Positions 1 to 10,179 of a stretch of DNA of 64,000 nucleotides are shown here, in pieces. The position numbers were made by a program, and so were the translations under genes. Under the pieces are notes generated by a model, which did not search any database, was not told the origin of the DNA, and worked only from the letters and a program-made list of their open reading frames with translations. This DNA comes from Diplolepis rosae (lineage: Eukaryota > Arthropoda > Insecta > Hymenoptera > Diplolepididae): the NCBI GenBank assembly GCA_030998225.1, contig JAPYXD010000746.1, positions 1,674,001 through 1,738,000 of the forward strand, read 5' to 3'. The number at the start of each line of letters is the position of its first letter. The stretch's first letter is position 1.

Positions 1-834
1 GTCCGAAAGTCGTCATTACTCCGGCAAACCATGCTGAAATTCAAAAACTCAGTGTCCGGCCCAGCAGTGTCACTTTACTGGTTACAAAGTCGGCATTACT
101 CTGGCAAACCGTGTTGTATGTCAAAAAGACAGAGTTCGGCCCACTAACGGCCCATCACAGGTACGAAAGTCGGCATTACTCCGGCAAACCATCCTGGAAG
201 TCAAAAACTACGAGCCTGGCCCAGTAAGGGCCCATCAAGAGTCTAAAAGTCGCCATTACTCCGAAAACCCATTCTTGAAGTCAAAAAGTCAGAGTCTGGC
301 CCAGTAATGGCACTTGGCTGGGCTGAAAGTCAAAATTACTCCGGCACACCTTGTTGTAAGTAAAAAAGCCAGTGTCCGGCCCAGCAATAGCACTTTAATG
401 GGTGCAAAGTCGGCATTATTCCGGCAAACCGTGTTGCAAGTCAAAAAGACAGAGTTCGGCCCACTAACGCCCCATCACAGGTCCGAAAGTCGTCATTACT
501 CCGGCAAACCATGCTGAAATTCAAAAACTCAGTGTCCGGCCCAGCAGTGTCACTTTACTGGTTACAAAGTCGGCATTACTCTGGCAAACCGTGTTGTATG
601 TCAAAAAGACAGAGTTCGGCCCACTAACGGCCCATCACAGGTACGAAAGTCGGCATTACTCCGGCAAACCATCCTGGAAGTCAAAAACTACGAGCCTGGC
701 CCAGTAAGGGCCCATCAAGAGTCTAAAAGTCGCCATTACTCCGAAAACCCATTCTTGAAGTCAAAAAGTCAGAGTCTGGACCAAGAGCGGCCCATCAAGA
801 GTCTAAAAGTCGCTATTACTCCGAAAACCCATAC
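1..834. repeat. 80-bp tandem repeat with 480-bp higher-order unit
   Basis: The motif AAAGTCG-CATTACTCCGG recurs every 80 bp (near 6, 86, 166, 246, 326, 406, 486). Six monomers form a 480-bp unit: bases 481-779 repeat bases 1-299 with essentially no change, so the higher-order copy is recent. The array diverges after 780 and is cut at 834 by the P-type transposon; it resumes at 6145. Short open frames in the array are repeat artefacts. Confidence 0.93.
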
Positions 835-1179
835 CGTTGAGTGAAGATAGGTATAGAGGAGACATCCAGGGCGATTGAATGGTCCAAACCTTGCGGGGAA
901 AGACGCCAGGGGTAGGTAAAGTTCCGGAACCAACCACGGGGATCGACACTTTCGAAAGTCAACAAAATCTCACGGATAAGAAGTAAGTTGTAGGAGTAAG
1001 GACCAAACTTGTGTTGGTGAGTCTGCTGTATTCATGATGGGTCAGGTAGTCCTCGTCGATTCAACCCTAGCTTGTCGACAGAATTTCACAAAATAGCTTT
1101 TTACTCTTTTCCTTCTACTTCGCTCTTTACTAGTCTTTTCCTAAAATCGGATATATATATCGGATATATATATATATAT
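835..1179 (+). repeat. Left terminal inverted repeat of the P-type element
   Basis: Matches the reverse complement of 5800-6144 throughout, ending inward in an (AT)n tract preceded by two copies of ATCGGATATATATAT. P elements of flies have TIRs of only tens of bases, so this is long for the superfamily. Confidence 0.93.
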
Positions 1180-1219
1180 TTATATATTTATATATATATA
1201 TATTTTTTCACTTTTCGAT

Positions 1220-4144
1220 TTGGAAGACAAAGAGTTAAGTAATCGAAGAGTTTGCTCACTCCACTTTCCTGATGAGGCTTTTACCAACAAAACGAAGAAG
1301 TCTTTGAATTTTAAGGCTATTCCTAATCTGTATGAAGTAGATGCGGATAAGGAAAATAATAGAAATGTGGACAATCCAACTTCTCTTGCCAGCGCTCTTC
1401 AAAATGAGAATCATCAGTCGCTTCCAGCTAATTATTTAGTACATACTTTTGTGCCGCCAAGAACATCTCTCTGTTCCAACGACGTTATAGATGGGATACA
1501 TAAAAGTAATGTAAATCTAGAAAATATAACTCCTGTTAATGCGCCGCAAAATCCGTGTGAATCGGTTCCAGCGACTTATGCAAAAAATATTTCTGCTACG
1601 AAGAAAATTCGTTCGAATTCAAACGATATTTTAGACACAGCTTCACTCGCGAAACGTGCAAGATTAATTGATGGAAATGGAGAGATCTATAATAAGGACT
1701 TGCCTAACATTCCTAACCTTCAGGCTTGTGTTTCCCTAGTAGTTTTTTTCACAATTGTAATATGTCACTTTCGCATCATGATAAACATATTATGTCGGTC
1801 AGTTCATCAGCTAATGAAGGCCACGCTCTATGATGATGAGCTGGTGACATTGAAAGAAAAATATCGAAAACTAAAGAGGCAGCTTAGGGGAATGAAAAGG
1901 CCACGATTTACTAGCTCTTCGAAACAATTCATTGCTCAATTAGATAAATTTATAATAGGAGTGCCTCGAATTCTAGTTAAAATGCAATTAAAAAGGGGGA
2001 GAAAAAAAATGTGGACACTAAAAGAGAAAGAACTTTCTTTAGCTATGTACTACAGATCTCCGAGACAATATAAAGCATTTAAAAAAATGGGATTTAAATT
2101 ACCATCGGTTAGAACCGTGCAAAGATGGGTGAGCGTGTTGCGTATGAAAGCCGGGATAGCCAATGCAGTCATAAAACAATTCAGTAGCTTTGTTAAAACT
2201 ATGTCAGAAATGGAAAAAAAATGTGTTGTGATCTTTGACGAAATGACGATAAAAAAATGGGTTTGTTATGATAAAGAATGGGATTTCGAAGAAGGACTTC
2301 AAAATCTTGGTGAGTTTGGGAGTAGAAATTCAGAACAAGCATCTCATGTATTGGTATTTATGGTACGCGGATTAACATACAATTGGAAACTGCCTGTTGC
2401 GTATTATTTATCAGCTGGCCCTATTAAAGCTGAAATGCTAGAAAAGGTATGGCGATCAGTCGTTTCGGAGCTTTTGAAAATTGGTTTAGATGTAAAAGCA
2501 AGTGTTTGCGATCAAGGTGCTCCAAATCGAAAAATGTTCAAAAACTTAGGGGTTACCGTGAATAAACCTTTCATCAATTTAAACGGAAAGAAAATTTATG
2601 CTCTTTTCGATTGGGTTCACCTACTGAAAACCTTCAGGAATACTCATAAAAAACATGATATTCTATTTGGGGAAAAAGGAGAAAAAATCTCCTGGAATAC
2701 CCTTGTTCAATTATATCGAGAGGATTCCCAGGGTATCGTTCGTGCGTGTCCTAAACTAACGGAAACACATTTATTTCCAGGTCCTTTCGATTTAATGAAT
2801 GTAAAATTAGCAACTCAAGTTTATAGTAATGACGTTTCCACAGCACTTTTAACTTTGTCAAATTTAATAAATAGTTGCAGTAACATTTCGAAAAAAGAAG
2901 CACGTTCACTTGGGACATTCATTAAGAAAATGAACGATTTGTTTGATTGTATGAATAGCAGAACAATTCGTGACCCCAATCCTTTGAGAAGACCCTTAAG
3001 TAGAAAAAATAATGAAGTTGAACAAACATTAAGAGATGCTCTTACTTGGATTGACACGTGGAAAATGAGTAATCCAGAATCAAAGCCACCTCCAACTTTT
3101 ATATCAATGAAAATAACTCTGACAGCAGTTTTACAATTGTGGAAGGATCTACAAGAGGAAGGAGTTCATTATCTATTAACAAGCCGTTTGCAACAAGATC
3201 CCATTGAAAATCTATTTTCTGTTTTAAGGCAACGTGTCACATACGGTAATAATCCCACTGCAACTCAATTTCGACAAAATTTGCAATACGTTGTAATGAA
3301 TCGTCTTCTAACTCCTCCGACATCTGCAAATTGTGAAATAGATGACGATGAACAATTATTTGTCAGTGCTGGTAGATTAAATGAATCATTTGACTATAAA
3401 ATTTCTAACAGTAATAATTATTCTACACAAGAAACACCTTCGTATGATAACTGTAAAACTGATGTTATCAACGTTGTAGACACAGCCATAGACACTGACG
3501 ACGATGATGAATTTGAACAGGACATTATTAACGAAACAGTTACTGAGACCGATAACGAACATGAAGACATCAAAGATAATCTAGAAGAATTGGAAAGCAT
3601 CCTAAATTGTTGTAAAATAGTGACACTGCAAGATAATGCAATTTCTTACTTTGCAGGATTTTCTGTTTCTGCACTTAGGAAACGATTTCAGGACTGTAAA
3701 GAGTGTCTTTTAACTCTTGTTGATAGTAGTAAACAAATAAAGTTCGGACATCAGTTACTTACGCACTTTAAAGCTTATCCAACGAAAGATGATTCTGGTG
3801 ATATATTTTCCACGGGAAATCTGACAGTAGTTACCGAAGAGTATCGAAAAGTCTGTGAATTGCAGTTAAATGCTTTGGCTGAAAGATATGCTTATGTGCG
3901 TTCAGATTATGGTCAAATTGAAAAATTGGAAAAGTATATTATACAAAAAACTAATGAAAAATATCCTACATGGTTTCAGACAGCTTGCAAAAAGCACAGA
4001 CTTTTCTTACTTCGAAAACTAGTTGTCTCGAGGGTATCTCGTGGTTTGAAATGGGAATCTATAGACAAGAGGCAAACGAAAAAAAGATCGCGCAAGCCTT
4101 TAAAGAGTAATGACCCTCGCTTAAAAAAACACTGCCACGAATAA
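1220..4144 (+). CDS. P-element (THAP9-like) transposase, N-terminus incomplete
   Basis: The 974-codon frame has no internal stop. It opens at a TTG (1220) with no in-frame ATG nearby. The first residues are the second half of a THAP zinc-binding domain (VCSLHF, the C-x2-H half, then an AIPNLYE tail), so the first cysteine pair should sit on an upstream exon, which I cannot find. A basic leucine-rich, probably coiled-coil, segment lies near residues 205-235. The RNase H-like core shows IFDEMT (Asp340), VCDQGAPN (Asp431), DWVHLLKTFRN and QDPIENLFSVLRQR (Glu663), the P-transposase pattern. An acidic stretch follows near residues 740-790 and a basic tail ends the protein. Its role would be GTP-dependent cut-and-paste transposition in the nucleus. 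A possible 3' splice site (TTTGGAAG) lies at the frame's opening. Family assignment is secure; activity is doubtful without the missing THAP half. Confidence 0.9.
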   Translation: MEDKELSNRRVCSLHFPDEAFTNKTKKSLNFKAIPNLYEVDADKENNRNVDNPTSLASALQNENHQSLPANYLVHTFVPPRTSLCSNDVIDGIHKSNVNLENITPVNAPQNPCESVPATYAKNISATKKIRSNSNDILDTASLAKRARLIDGNGEIYNKDLPNIPNLQACVSLVVFFTIVICHFRIMINILCRSVHQLMKATLYDDELVTLKEKYRKLKRQLRGMKRPRFTSSSKQFIAQLDKFIIGVPRILVKMQLKRGRKKMWTLKEKELSLAMYYRSPRQYKAFKKMGFKLPSVRTVQRWVSVLRMKAGIANAVIKQFSSFVKTMSEMEKKCVVIFDEMTIKKWVCYDKEWDFEEGLQNLGEFGSRNSEQASHVLVFMVRGLTYNWKLPVAYYLSAGPIKAEMLEKVWRSVVSELLKIGLDVKASVCDQGAPNRKMFKNLGVTVNKPFINLNGKKIYALFDWVHLLKTFRNTHKKHDILFGEKGEKISWNTLVQLYREDSQGIVRACPKLTETHLFPGPFDLMNVKLATQVYSNDVSTALLTLSNLINSCSNISKKEARSLGTFIKKMNDLFDCMNSRTIRDPNPLRRPLSRKNNEVEQTLRDALTWIDTWKMSNPESKPPPTFISMKITLTAVLQLWKDLQEEGVHYLLTSRLQQDPIENLFSVLRQRVTYGNNPTATQFRQNLQYVVMNRLLTPPTSANCEIDDDEQLFVSAGRLNESFDYKISNSNNYSTQETPSYDNCKTDVINVVDTAIDTDDDDEFEQDIINETVTETDNEHEDIKDNLEELESILNCCKIVTLQDNAISYFAGFSVSALRKRFQDCKECLLTLVDSSKQIKFGHQLLTHFKAYPTKDDSGDIFSTGNLTVVTEEYRKVCELQLNALAERYAYVRSDYGQIEKLEKYIIQKTNEKYPTWFQTACKKHRLFLLRKLVVSRVSRGLKWESIDKRQTKKRSRKPLKSNDPRLKKHCHE

Positions 4145-4289
4145 GCATGAAGCTGAAGCTAGACTTTTTTTTGCTGTAGTGTTCAAATATTTCTTAAAAA
4201 TAATAACAACTTCTAGTAAAAACGCGTAAAAAAAACCTTTAGAGTAAAAAATTGAAATGTAGCAAATAAATTCAAATAATCACTATTAA

Positions 4290-4700
4290 GGTAGTACGAT
4301 CACGAAAATTAAATCTCAGGCAAAAATAGATAATTTTGCTTTCAGGAATAGCAATATTATTATTGAAGGGCTAATTTGAAAGAGACAAGATTATTTTTCA
4401 TGAAAAAAATTTGAAACGCAAGAAAATAATGTTATTAATAAATTTTATTTTTGCCCAAACTTATTTTCTTATCGCTTCGAGCCAAATTTTTAAAAATGAT
4501 GCGATTCTAATAAGTCACTGTTAATTTTTTTAGAAAAAAGATTCTCTACAACTCAACCGTTTCCTATTTCTGAAATTGAATTAATTATTATCAAATACAG
4601 CAATTTGGTTATATAAATTTTGTTTTGAAAAACTGTTTTTTTATAATTTCAGCCATTAAAGAATTCATTTTCAAAAATCGGAAACGGTCAAGTTGTAGAC
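4290..4700 (+). repeat. Degenerate copy of the 15950-16250 foldback arm
   Basis: Downstream of the transposase, the CAGGCAAAAATAGATAATTTTG block, then GCAATATTATTATTGAAGGG and the rest follow the same order as 15965-16230 and, inverted, 16320-16600. It is a diverged copy of one arm of the palindrome at 15470-17079, carried inside the P element. Confidence 0.7.
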
Positions 4701-4727
4701 AATCTTTTTTCTCTAACATTCTGTAAC

Positions 4728-5602
4728 AAATTATTATATATTCAGAGCAATACTTGGTTTTAATTTTAATTTCTCTAAGAATTGTAAATTTCTTTAAAAA
4801 AGCAATTATTATTGTATCCCTATAGAGAATAATATTAACTTTGTAACCGTATTGTATAAACGAAAATTATATTGTATGAATATTAAACTTTCAAAATATC
4901 ATCATTGATAATTAATTTCCATTGTCTATATGTCTTCAGTATTGTAATCAAGATAATGAAAGAATATTGAAAACAATTTGTTAATAAATATGTAATAAAT
5001 TTCATAAAAAAAAATTGTTAATTTTAATACATGGTTTATTTATATATATTTAATATTTATATATATTCTTTTATATATTATAATACAAAATTTATAATAT
5101 AAAATATTTTATATATATATATATAATATTATGTATTATATTATATTTTATATTATAAAAATTATAATATAAAATATTTTATATATACTTTTTTACTTCT
5201 TTCCTTTCTTACTGTCAAAGTCTATAAAACAACTTCAGATCTGAAGCTGGTCATTTACATTCTCTAAAAAATTATTATATATTAAGAGCAATACTTTGTT
5301 TTAGTTTTAATTTTTCTAAGAATTGTAAATTTTTTTAAAAAATAAATTTTTATTGTATCCCTATAGAGAATAATATTAACTTTGTAACCGTATTGTGTAA
5401 ACGAAAATTATACTGTATGAAAATTAAACTTTCAAAATATCATCATTGATAATTTATTTCCATTGTCTATATGTCTTCAGTATTATAATCTAGATAATGA
5501 AGGAATATTGAAAACAATTTGTCAATAAATATGTAATAAATTTCAAAAAAGAAATTGTTGATTTTAATACATGGTTTACTTATATATATTTGATATTTAT
5601 AT
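4728..5602 (+). repeat. 320-bp direct duplication inside the P element
   Basis: About 320 bp starting near 4728 (AGAGCAATACTTGGTTTTA, through ATACATGGTTTA) repeats near 5268-5602 with roughly 5% differences, offset about 541 bp. The spacer is almost pure A+T, with runs of TATATA. No coding potential is seen. Confidence 0.85.
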
Positions 5603-5799
5603 ATATATATTCTTTTATATATTATATTATAAAAATTATAACATAAAATATTTTATGTATACTCTTTTATGTATTATTTTATATATATAATTCATAATAC
5701 TTGGTACGTTTGCATTGGCTTTAGAAGTATTATGAATTAAATCAAGGGTCAATACAATCTACTATTTTAATTTTATATATATATTTTTTTTTTAAATAT

Positions 5800-6144
5800 A
5801 TATATATATATATATCCGATATATATATCCGATTTTAGGAAAAGACTAGTAAAGAGCGAAGTAGAAGGAAAAGAGTAAAAAGCTATTTTGTGAAATTCTG
5901 TCGACAAGCTAGGGTTGAATCGACGAGGACTACCTGACCCATCATGAATACAGCAGACTCACCAACACAAGTTTGGTCCTTACTCCTACAACTTACTTCT
6001 TATCCGTGAGATTTTGTTGACTTTCGAAAGTGTCGATCCCCGTGGTTGGTTCCGGAACTTTACCTACCCCTGGCGTCTTTCCCCGCAAGGTTTGGACCAT
6101 TCAATCGCCCTGGATGTCTCCTCTATACCTATCTTCACTCAACG
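5800..6144 (-). repeat. Right terminal inverted repeat of the P-type element
   Basis: Reverse complement of 835-1179; the only length difference I see is in the (AT)n tract at its inner edge. It ends with CTTCACTCAACG, and the target-duplication heptamer CCCATAC follows. Confidence 0.93.
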
Positions 6145-6290
6145 CCCATACTGAAGTCGAAAACTCAGAGTCTGGTCCAGTAGTGGCACTTTACTGGGCT
6201 GAAAGTCGCCATTACTTTGGCAACCCATGTTATTGATTTATTATACTGGGCCAAAAGTCATCATTACTTCAACAAACCATTTTTTACGTA
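6145..6290. repeat. Resumed 80-bp satellite, right side
   Basis: Continues the monomer broken at 834 (GAAGTCGAAAACTCAGAGTC, then GGCTGAAAGTCGCCATTACT). It decays over about two monomers and ends near 6290. This shows the P element landed near the end of the array. Confidence 0.85.
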
Positions 6291-6423
6291 GAAGAGCCAG
6301 ATTTAACCATTTTTGTATCAAAGTTCGGTAAAGAACAGTTAACTAAATCTAGTGTTCAAATTCGAGTAAACAAACAGTTCACAAAATTTACTTTACCCAA
6401 AAAGCATTTTTTAAAAGACAAAT

Positions 6424-9395
6424 ATGTCTAAATATTATCAATTATGCAAATACAGAGAGCTAAATAAAAGAAAAAGAATCGATCGGAGTGACGAAAGTGA
6501 AGAGCCTCCAGAGAAAATATTTAATATTTCATCCACTGGATCCACATCTAACGATACTTTTAGCAATGAAGCTGTCTCCCATGAGTGAGTAAAAACTTTT
6601 TCTTTTCTTTAACAGTAATCATAAAAATAACCTAAGTCTGCCATCTGTCAATTCTGGTTTATAGGTTTTGTCCTTTTTTAATTTTTATTAACAATCTTTT
6701 ATAATTCATGCTAGTTTGATGGTAAACAATACGTTGATTACAGAGACTTTTTTAATAATTTAAAACATATAAATCTAACCTAAGATTCATTTCTCGTAAA
6801 TGACATCTCAAAATATTTTGAAGAACTTTAGAGAAGTTCAAAATATTTTGAGAAATTTTGAGTAATAGATTTTGTAGAATTTTAAAAATCTAAAAAGATT
6901 TTAAAAAATGTTCAAAGTTTTTCGGAAGGATTAAAAGAAACCATTACTACATTTTCGTGGGTTTCTCAAACTATTTTAATAAATCAGAATGAGTGCGTAT
7001 GAACATAAATAAATCTAATAATAATTTCATTAGCAAAAATAACCCAGATAGCCGAATTGACAAGGAATACTTAACTCTTAACACTGAACTTATTTTTGCA
7101 GCTTGGAAGAATTACCGGAAGTACCTTTACCTGAATTACCTTTAGCGGGATTAAGGTATGTATATATATTTATAATAGTGTATATTATAGGTTAATTATA
7201 TTCTTTAATGTAGAGTTTATGAGAGATGATGATACAACTATGTTTAGAAATTTAAAATATACAAGTAATGTATAAAATACGATCTACGCTTATTTTTATT
7301 AAAAAATATTTTTAATATAATCATTTGCTGTGTGAATTTTATCTTTTAGCAAAGAATCATTTACGGATAAATTTTGCACATTGGATTCGGAATATGATAC
7401 TGATGAATGAAATTAAATAGAGGAAAACTTTCTGAAAAACTGCGAGCTACAGCCTAATAATTTGGAATGGGATGACAACGCGGAAACCCCAAAAAGTACC
7501 CTGAGAGAAAAACTCAGAAGCTGGGCTAACGAAAATGTCAATAACATAACAAGGACCTGTTTGGATCAGTTGCTAAAAATATTGCGTGACCATGGACATA
7601 CTGAATTACCAAAATGTGCAGAGTCGCTATTGGGCACGCAACGAACATGGGGCAGAATAAGACAAATGAAATCAAAGAGAGGCACTAATGGTTCCTATAT
7701 ATACATTGGCATAGAAAGTGTTTTAAAAGATAAAATAGATAAACAAGCCTTCACAGAAAAAGTGATTCATCTATTAATCAACATCGATGGTCTACCCCTA
7801 TACAATAAATCTCTAATTCAATTGTGGCCAATCCTCGTACAAGTATTATGCGATGATTACTATTTCAAACCCTTTGTAGCTGGCATGTATTGTGGTGACT
7901 CTAAACCTGCAAGCGCAAGCGAGTTTCTGGAAGATTTTGTTGAGGAATGTTGCAAGTTAATTAAAGAAGGTTTTGTGATTGACAATACCGTTTATAAAGT
8001 CCAAATTGATGCATTCGTCTGTGACACTCCTGCTCGCTCCTTCATAAAGTGCACAAAGGGACATTCTGGCTTCTATTCGTGCGAAAGATGCGAGGTAAAT
8101 TTAAAAAAATTTACATTAGTAATTTACATTCGGTAATAGAGAAACAATATTATTCATTTGCCAGTTTAAAAAAATGATTAAAAAGCAATAATAATAAAAT
8201 ACTTAATCAATGCAAAAAATATAACTTTTTTCAGATACGTGGAAAAACTGTCAATGGCAAGAGAGTTTTTCCACAAACCAGATGTCCAAAACGAACGAAA
8301 GCTACTTTCATGGCCCGAAGGAAGACTAAACAACAAAAACAACATCATCTGCCGAACTTGACATCACCCTTGATTCGTATTCCACAATTCGATCCCGTAC
8401 GTCAAGTGACTCTTGATTATATGCACCTTCTCTGTAATGGTGTTATAAAGACTCTGCTAGAAAGGTGGACTGGAAAAAAGAAGATTCGGGCAAAGCTTGG
8501 TCGGCTCACACGGAAGCAACTGTCAAACATTTTATTGTCATTAAAAGGTTCTATCCCAACAGAGTTTCAAAGGAAAACCTTTGAGTTAGACGACATAGCA
8601 AATTGGAAAGCAACTCAGTATAGGTTTTTTTTACTATATGCCGGACCTTTCGTTTTGAAACCTGTATTGCCAACGAAATACTATCGGAACTTTCTACATT
8701 TGTCGTTCGCAAGTCGCATACTTTGTCATCCCACCATCGCACTTACTTACACTGATGTTGCTGATAATCTTTTACAGAGATTGTTTTCTGAACTACCTGA
8801 CCTGTATGGAGAGAACATTCAGGTTATCAACTTCCATAATTTGATACACTTGGCAGATGATGTTAGGCAGCTAAAAGCACCGTTAACACATTATTCAGCA
8901 TTTCCATTTGAGAACCTGTTAGGAATAATTAAAAGACTGATTAGAACACCGAATAATCCATTAGCACAAATTTTCAGGCGATTATCGGAAATCTATCATT
9001 CTTCTAAGATTATGACGAAAATTCCAGAATTAAGTAATCGCGTGAAGATTGCTCAAACTAATAGCCAGATAGATTACTCTGATCTGAAACTGAGATCATT
9101 TCACATCAGTGTAAAAGAGCCGAATAATATTGTTGAATTAAACACGGGAGCTTTTGTACAGATCCAGCGTATCTTTTGCAATTCTAGTGATATAAATTAT
9201 ATGTTTATTGAAGGCCAAACGTTAAGAAAAAAGGATATATTTGATTATCCTAGATCATCGTCTGAAGTAGGTCTTCACATGCAAACATCGATAAGTCCTT
9301 CGTTAAGAGAATATTCTATGGGATTAATCGTACGAAAGTGCTTTCGTATAATTGTTGAAGGATCAAGTTACTTAGTAAATCTCCTACACGTGTAG
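6424..9395 (+). pseudogene. Spliced insect transposase-like gene with two in-frame stops
   Basis: Exons join in phase: 6424-6584 (ATG start; GTGAGT donor), 7102-7155 (acidic/proline-rich), 7350-8094 and 8235-9395 (intron 8095-8234, GTAAAT...TTTCAG). The product matches an uncharacterised invertebrate family that I recall as transposase-like, distantly resembling Tnp2/CACTA proteins. Landmarks are INIDGLPLYNKS, IQLWPIL, a possible zinc-binding CDTPARSF-IKC-GH-CERC segment, LDYMHLLCNGVIKTLL, and FPFENLLGIIKRLIRTPNNP. TGA (7408) and TAA (7414) interrupt the third exon; reading resumes in the same frame and stays open to TAG at 9393. I therefore call it a recently inactivated gene, though an unrecognised intron removing 7408-7416 cannot be excluded. 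The mechanism and catalytic residues of the family are not known to me. Confidence 0.7.
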
Positions 9396-10179
9396 TTAGT
9401 AATTCGCAGAATTATTTTATTTAAAGTTAATGAATAAAAAGTTTAAGGTTTTAGAAATATCATAATGAAACCGAATTTTCAATTTAAAGGTTAAAATTAC
9501 TTCATGTTTTAAAAGTATGCGTTAATTAATAAGATTATTTTTCTCGTTCATCAGAAACGTAAATATTCAGCTGAATTTTGGTGACAGAGTTAATAACAAT
9601 AAATACGCGTAGTTATTTCTATTTTTACATAAAATGATTTTCACAATATTCTGCCATGCGGTCTATTGATAGAAATGTTATGTAAACGGAAAAAAACTAT
9701 TAAAACTGTGAAAGCACAATTTAATAAATCTCTTTAATAAATGTTTTCATAATTTTGAGTATCTTTCCCTCAGAATGTATATGTTTATGGTAGAATTTCA
9801 AAAAAATCTCACACTGATACTAAAAAATTCTGTACTTTCTTTATTTATTGAGAAGAAATTAATGTGTTAAATAAAAAGAGTATTTACAACTATTAAGTTG
9901 TTCAAATATATGAAGTCGATCGAGTATATACATTTCGAGTTTGATTCGAACGACATTGCTGCTGCTGTCGTTGTCGTGCCGATGATGCTCATCTGTTTTA
10001 AACACATCGATGCAGTGAGACATTTTGAGTTTATTTCAAAGTTATTTGTGGAAAAATTTTCGCAAAAAATTTAATAAATAATTGACGAAAAAAGTGTTCA
10101 CCGCAACTATACAAGAGTGCAGAAACGATCGAAGGCATCTAGCATCACAGATTTAGGAGATTAGTCACGTGCCGGAACA
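9396..10179. other. AT-rich intergenic region and 5' leader of the DUF4806-like gene
   Basis: No open frame or repeat of note. The part from about 9940 is less AT-rich, with a GCTGCTGCTGTCGTTGTCG run and several CG dinucleotides. It probably holds the promoter and 5' UTR of the gene starting at 10180. No TATA box was convincing. Confidence 0.5.

Larger units (their letters stand above)
835..6144 (+). mobile_element. P-superfamily DNA transposon with 345-bp TIRs
   Basis: The ends are inverted copies of each other, starting CGTTGAGTGAAG, and look identical over about 345 bp. The heptamer CCCATAC lies just outside both ends (828-834 and 6145-6151) as a target duplication; P elements usually make 8 bp, so 7 bp is slightly unusual. 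Removing the element rejoins the 80-bp satellite monomer cleanly. The single large plus-strand frame inside encodes a P/THAP9-like transposase. The roughly 1.6 kb downstream of it is noncoding and repetitive. Identical TIRs argue for a very recent insertion. Confidence 0.93.

Noticed and set aside
1..834. Regularly spaced repeats resembling a CRISPR array
   Set aside because: Period is 80 bp with no unique spacers, in an insect-like genome; it is a satellite.
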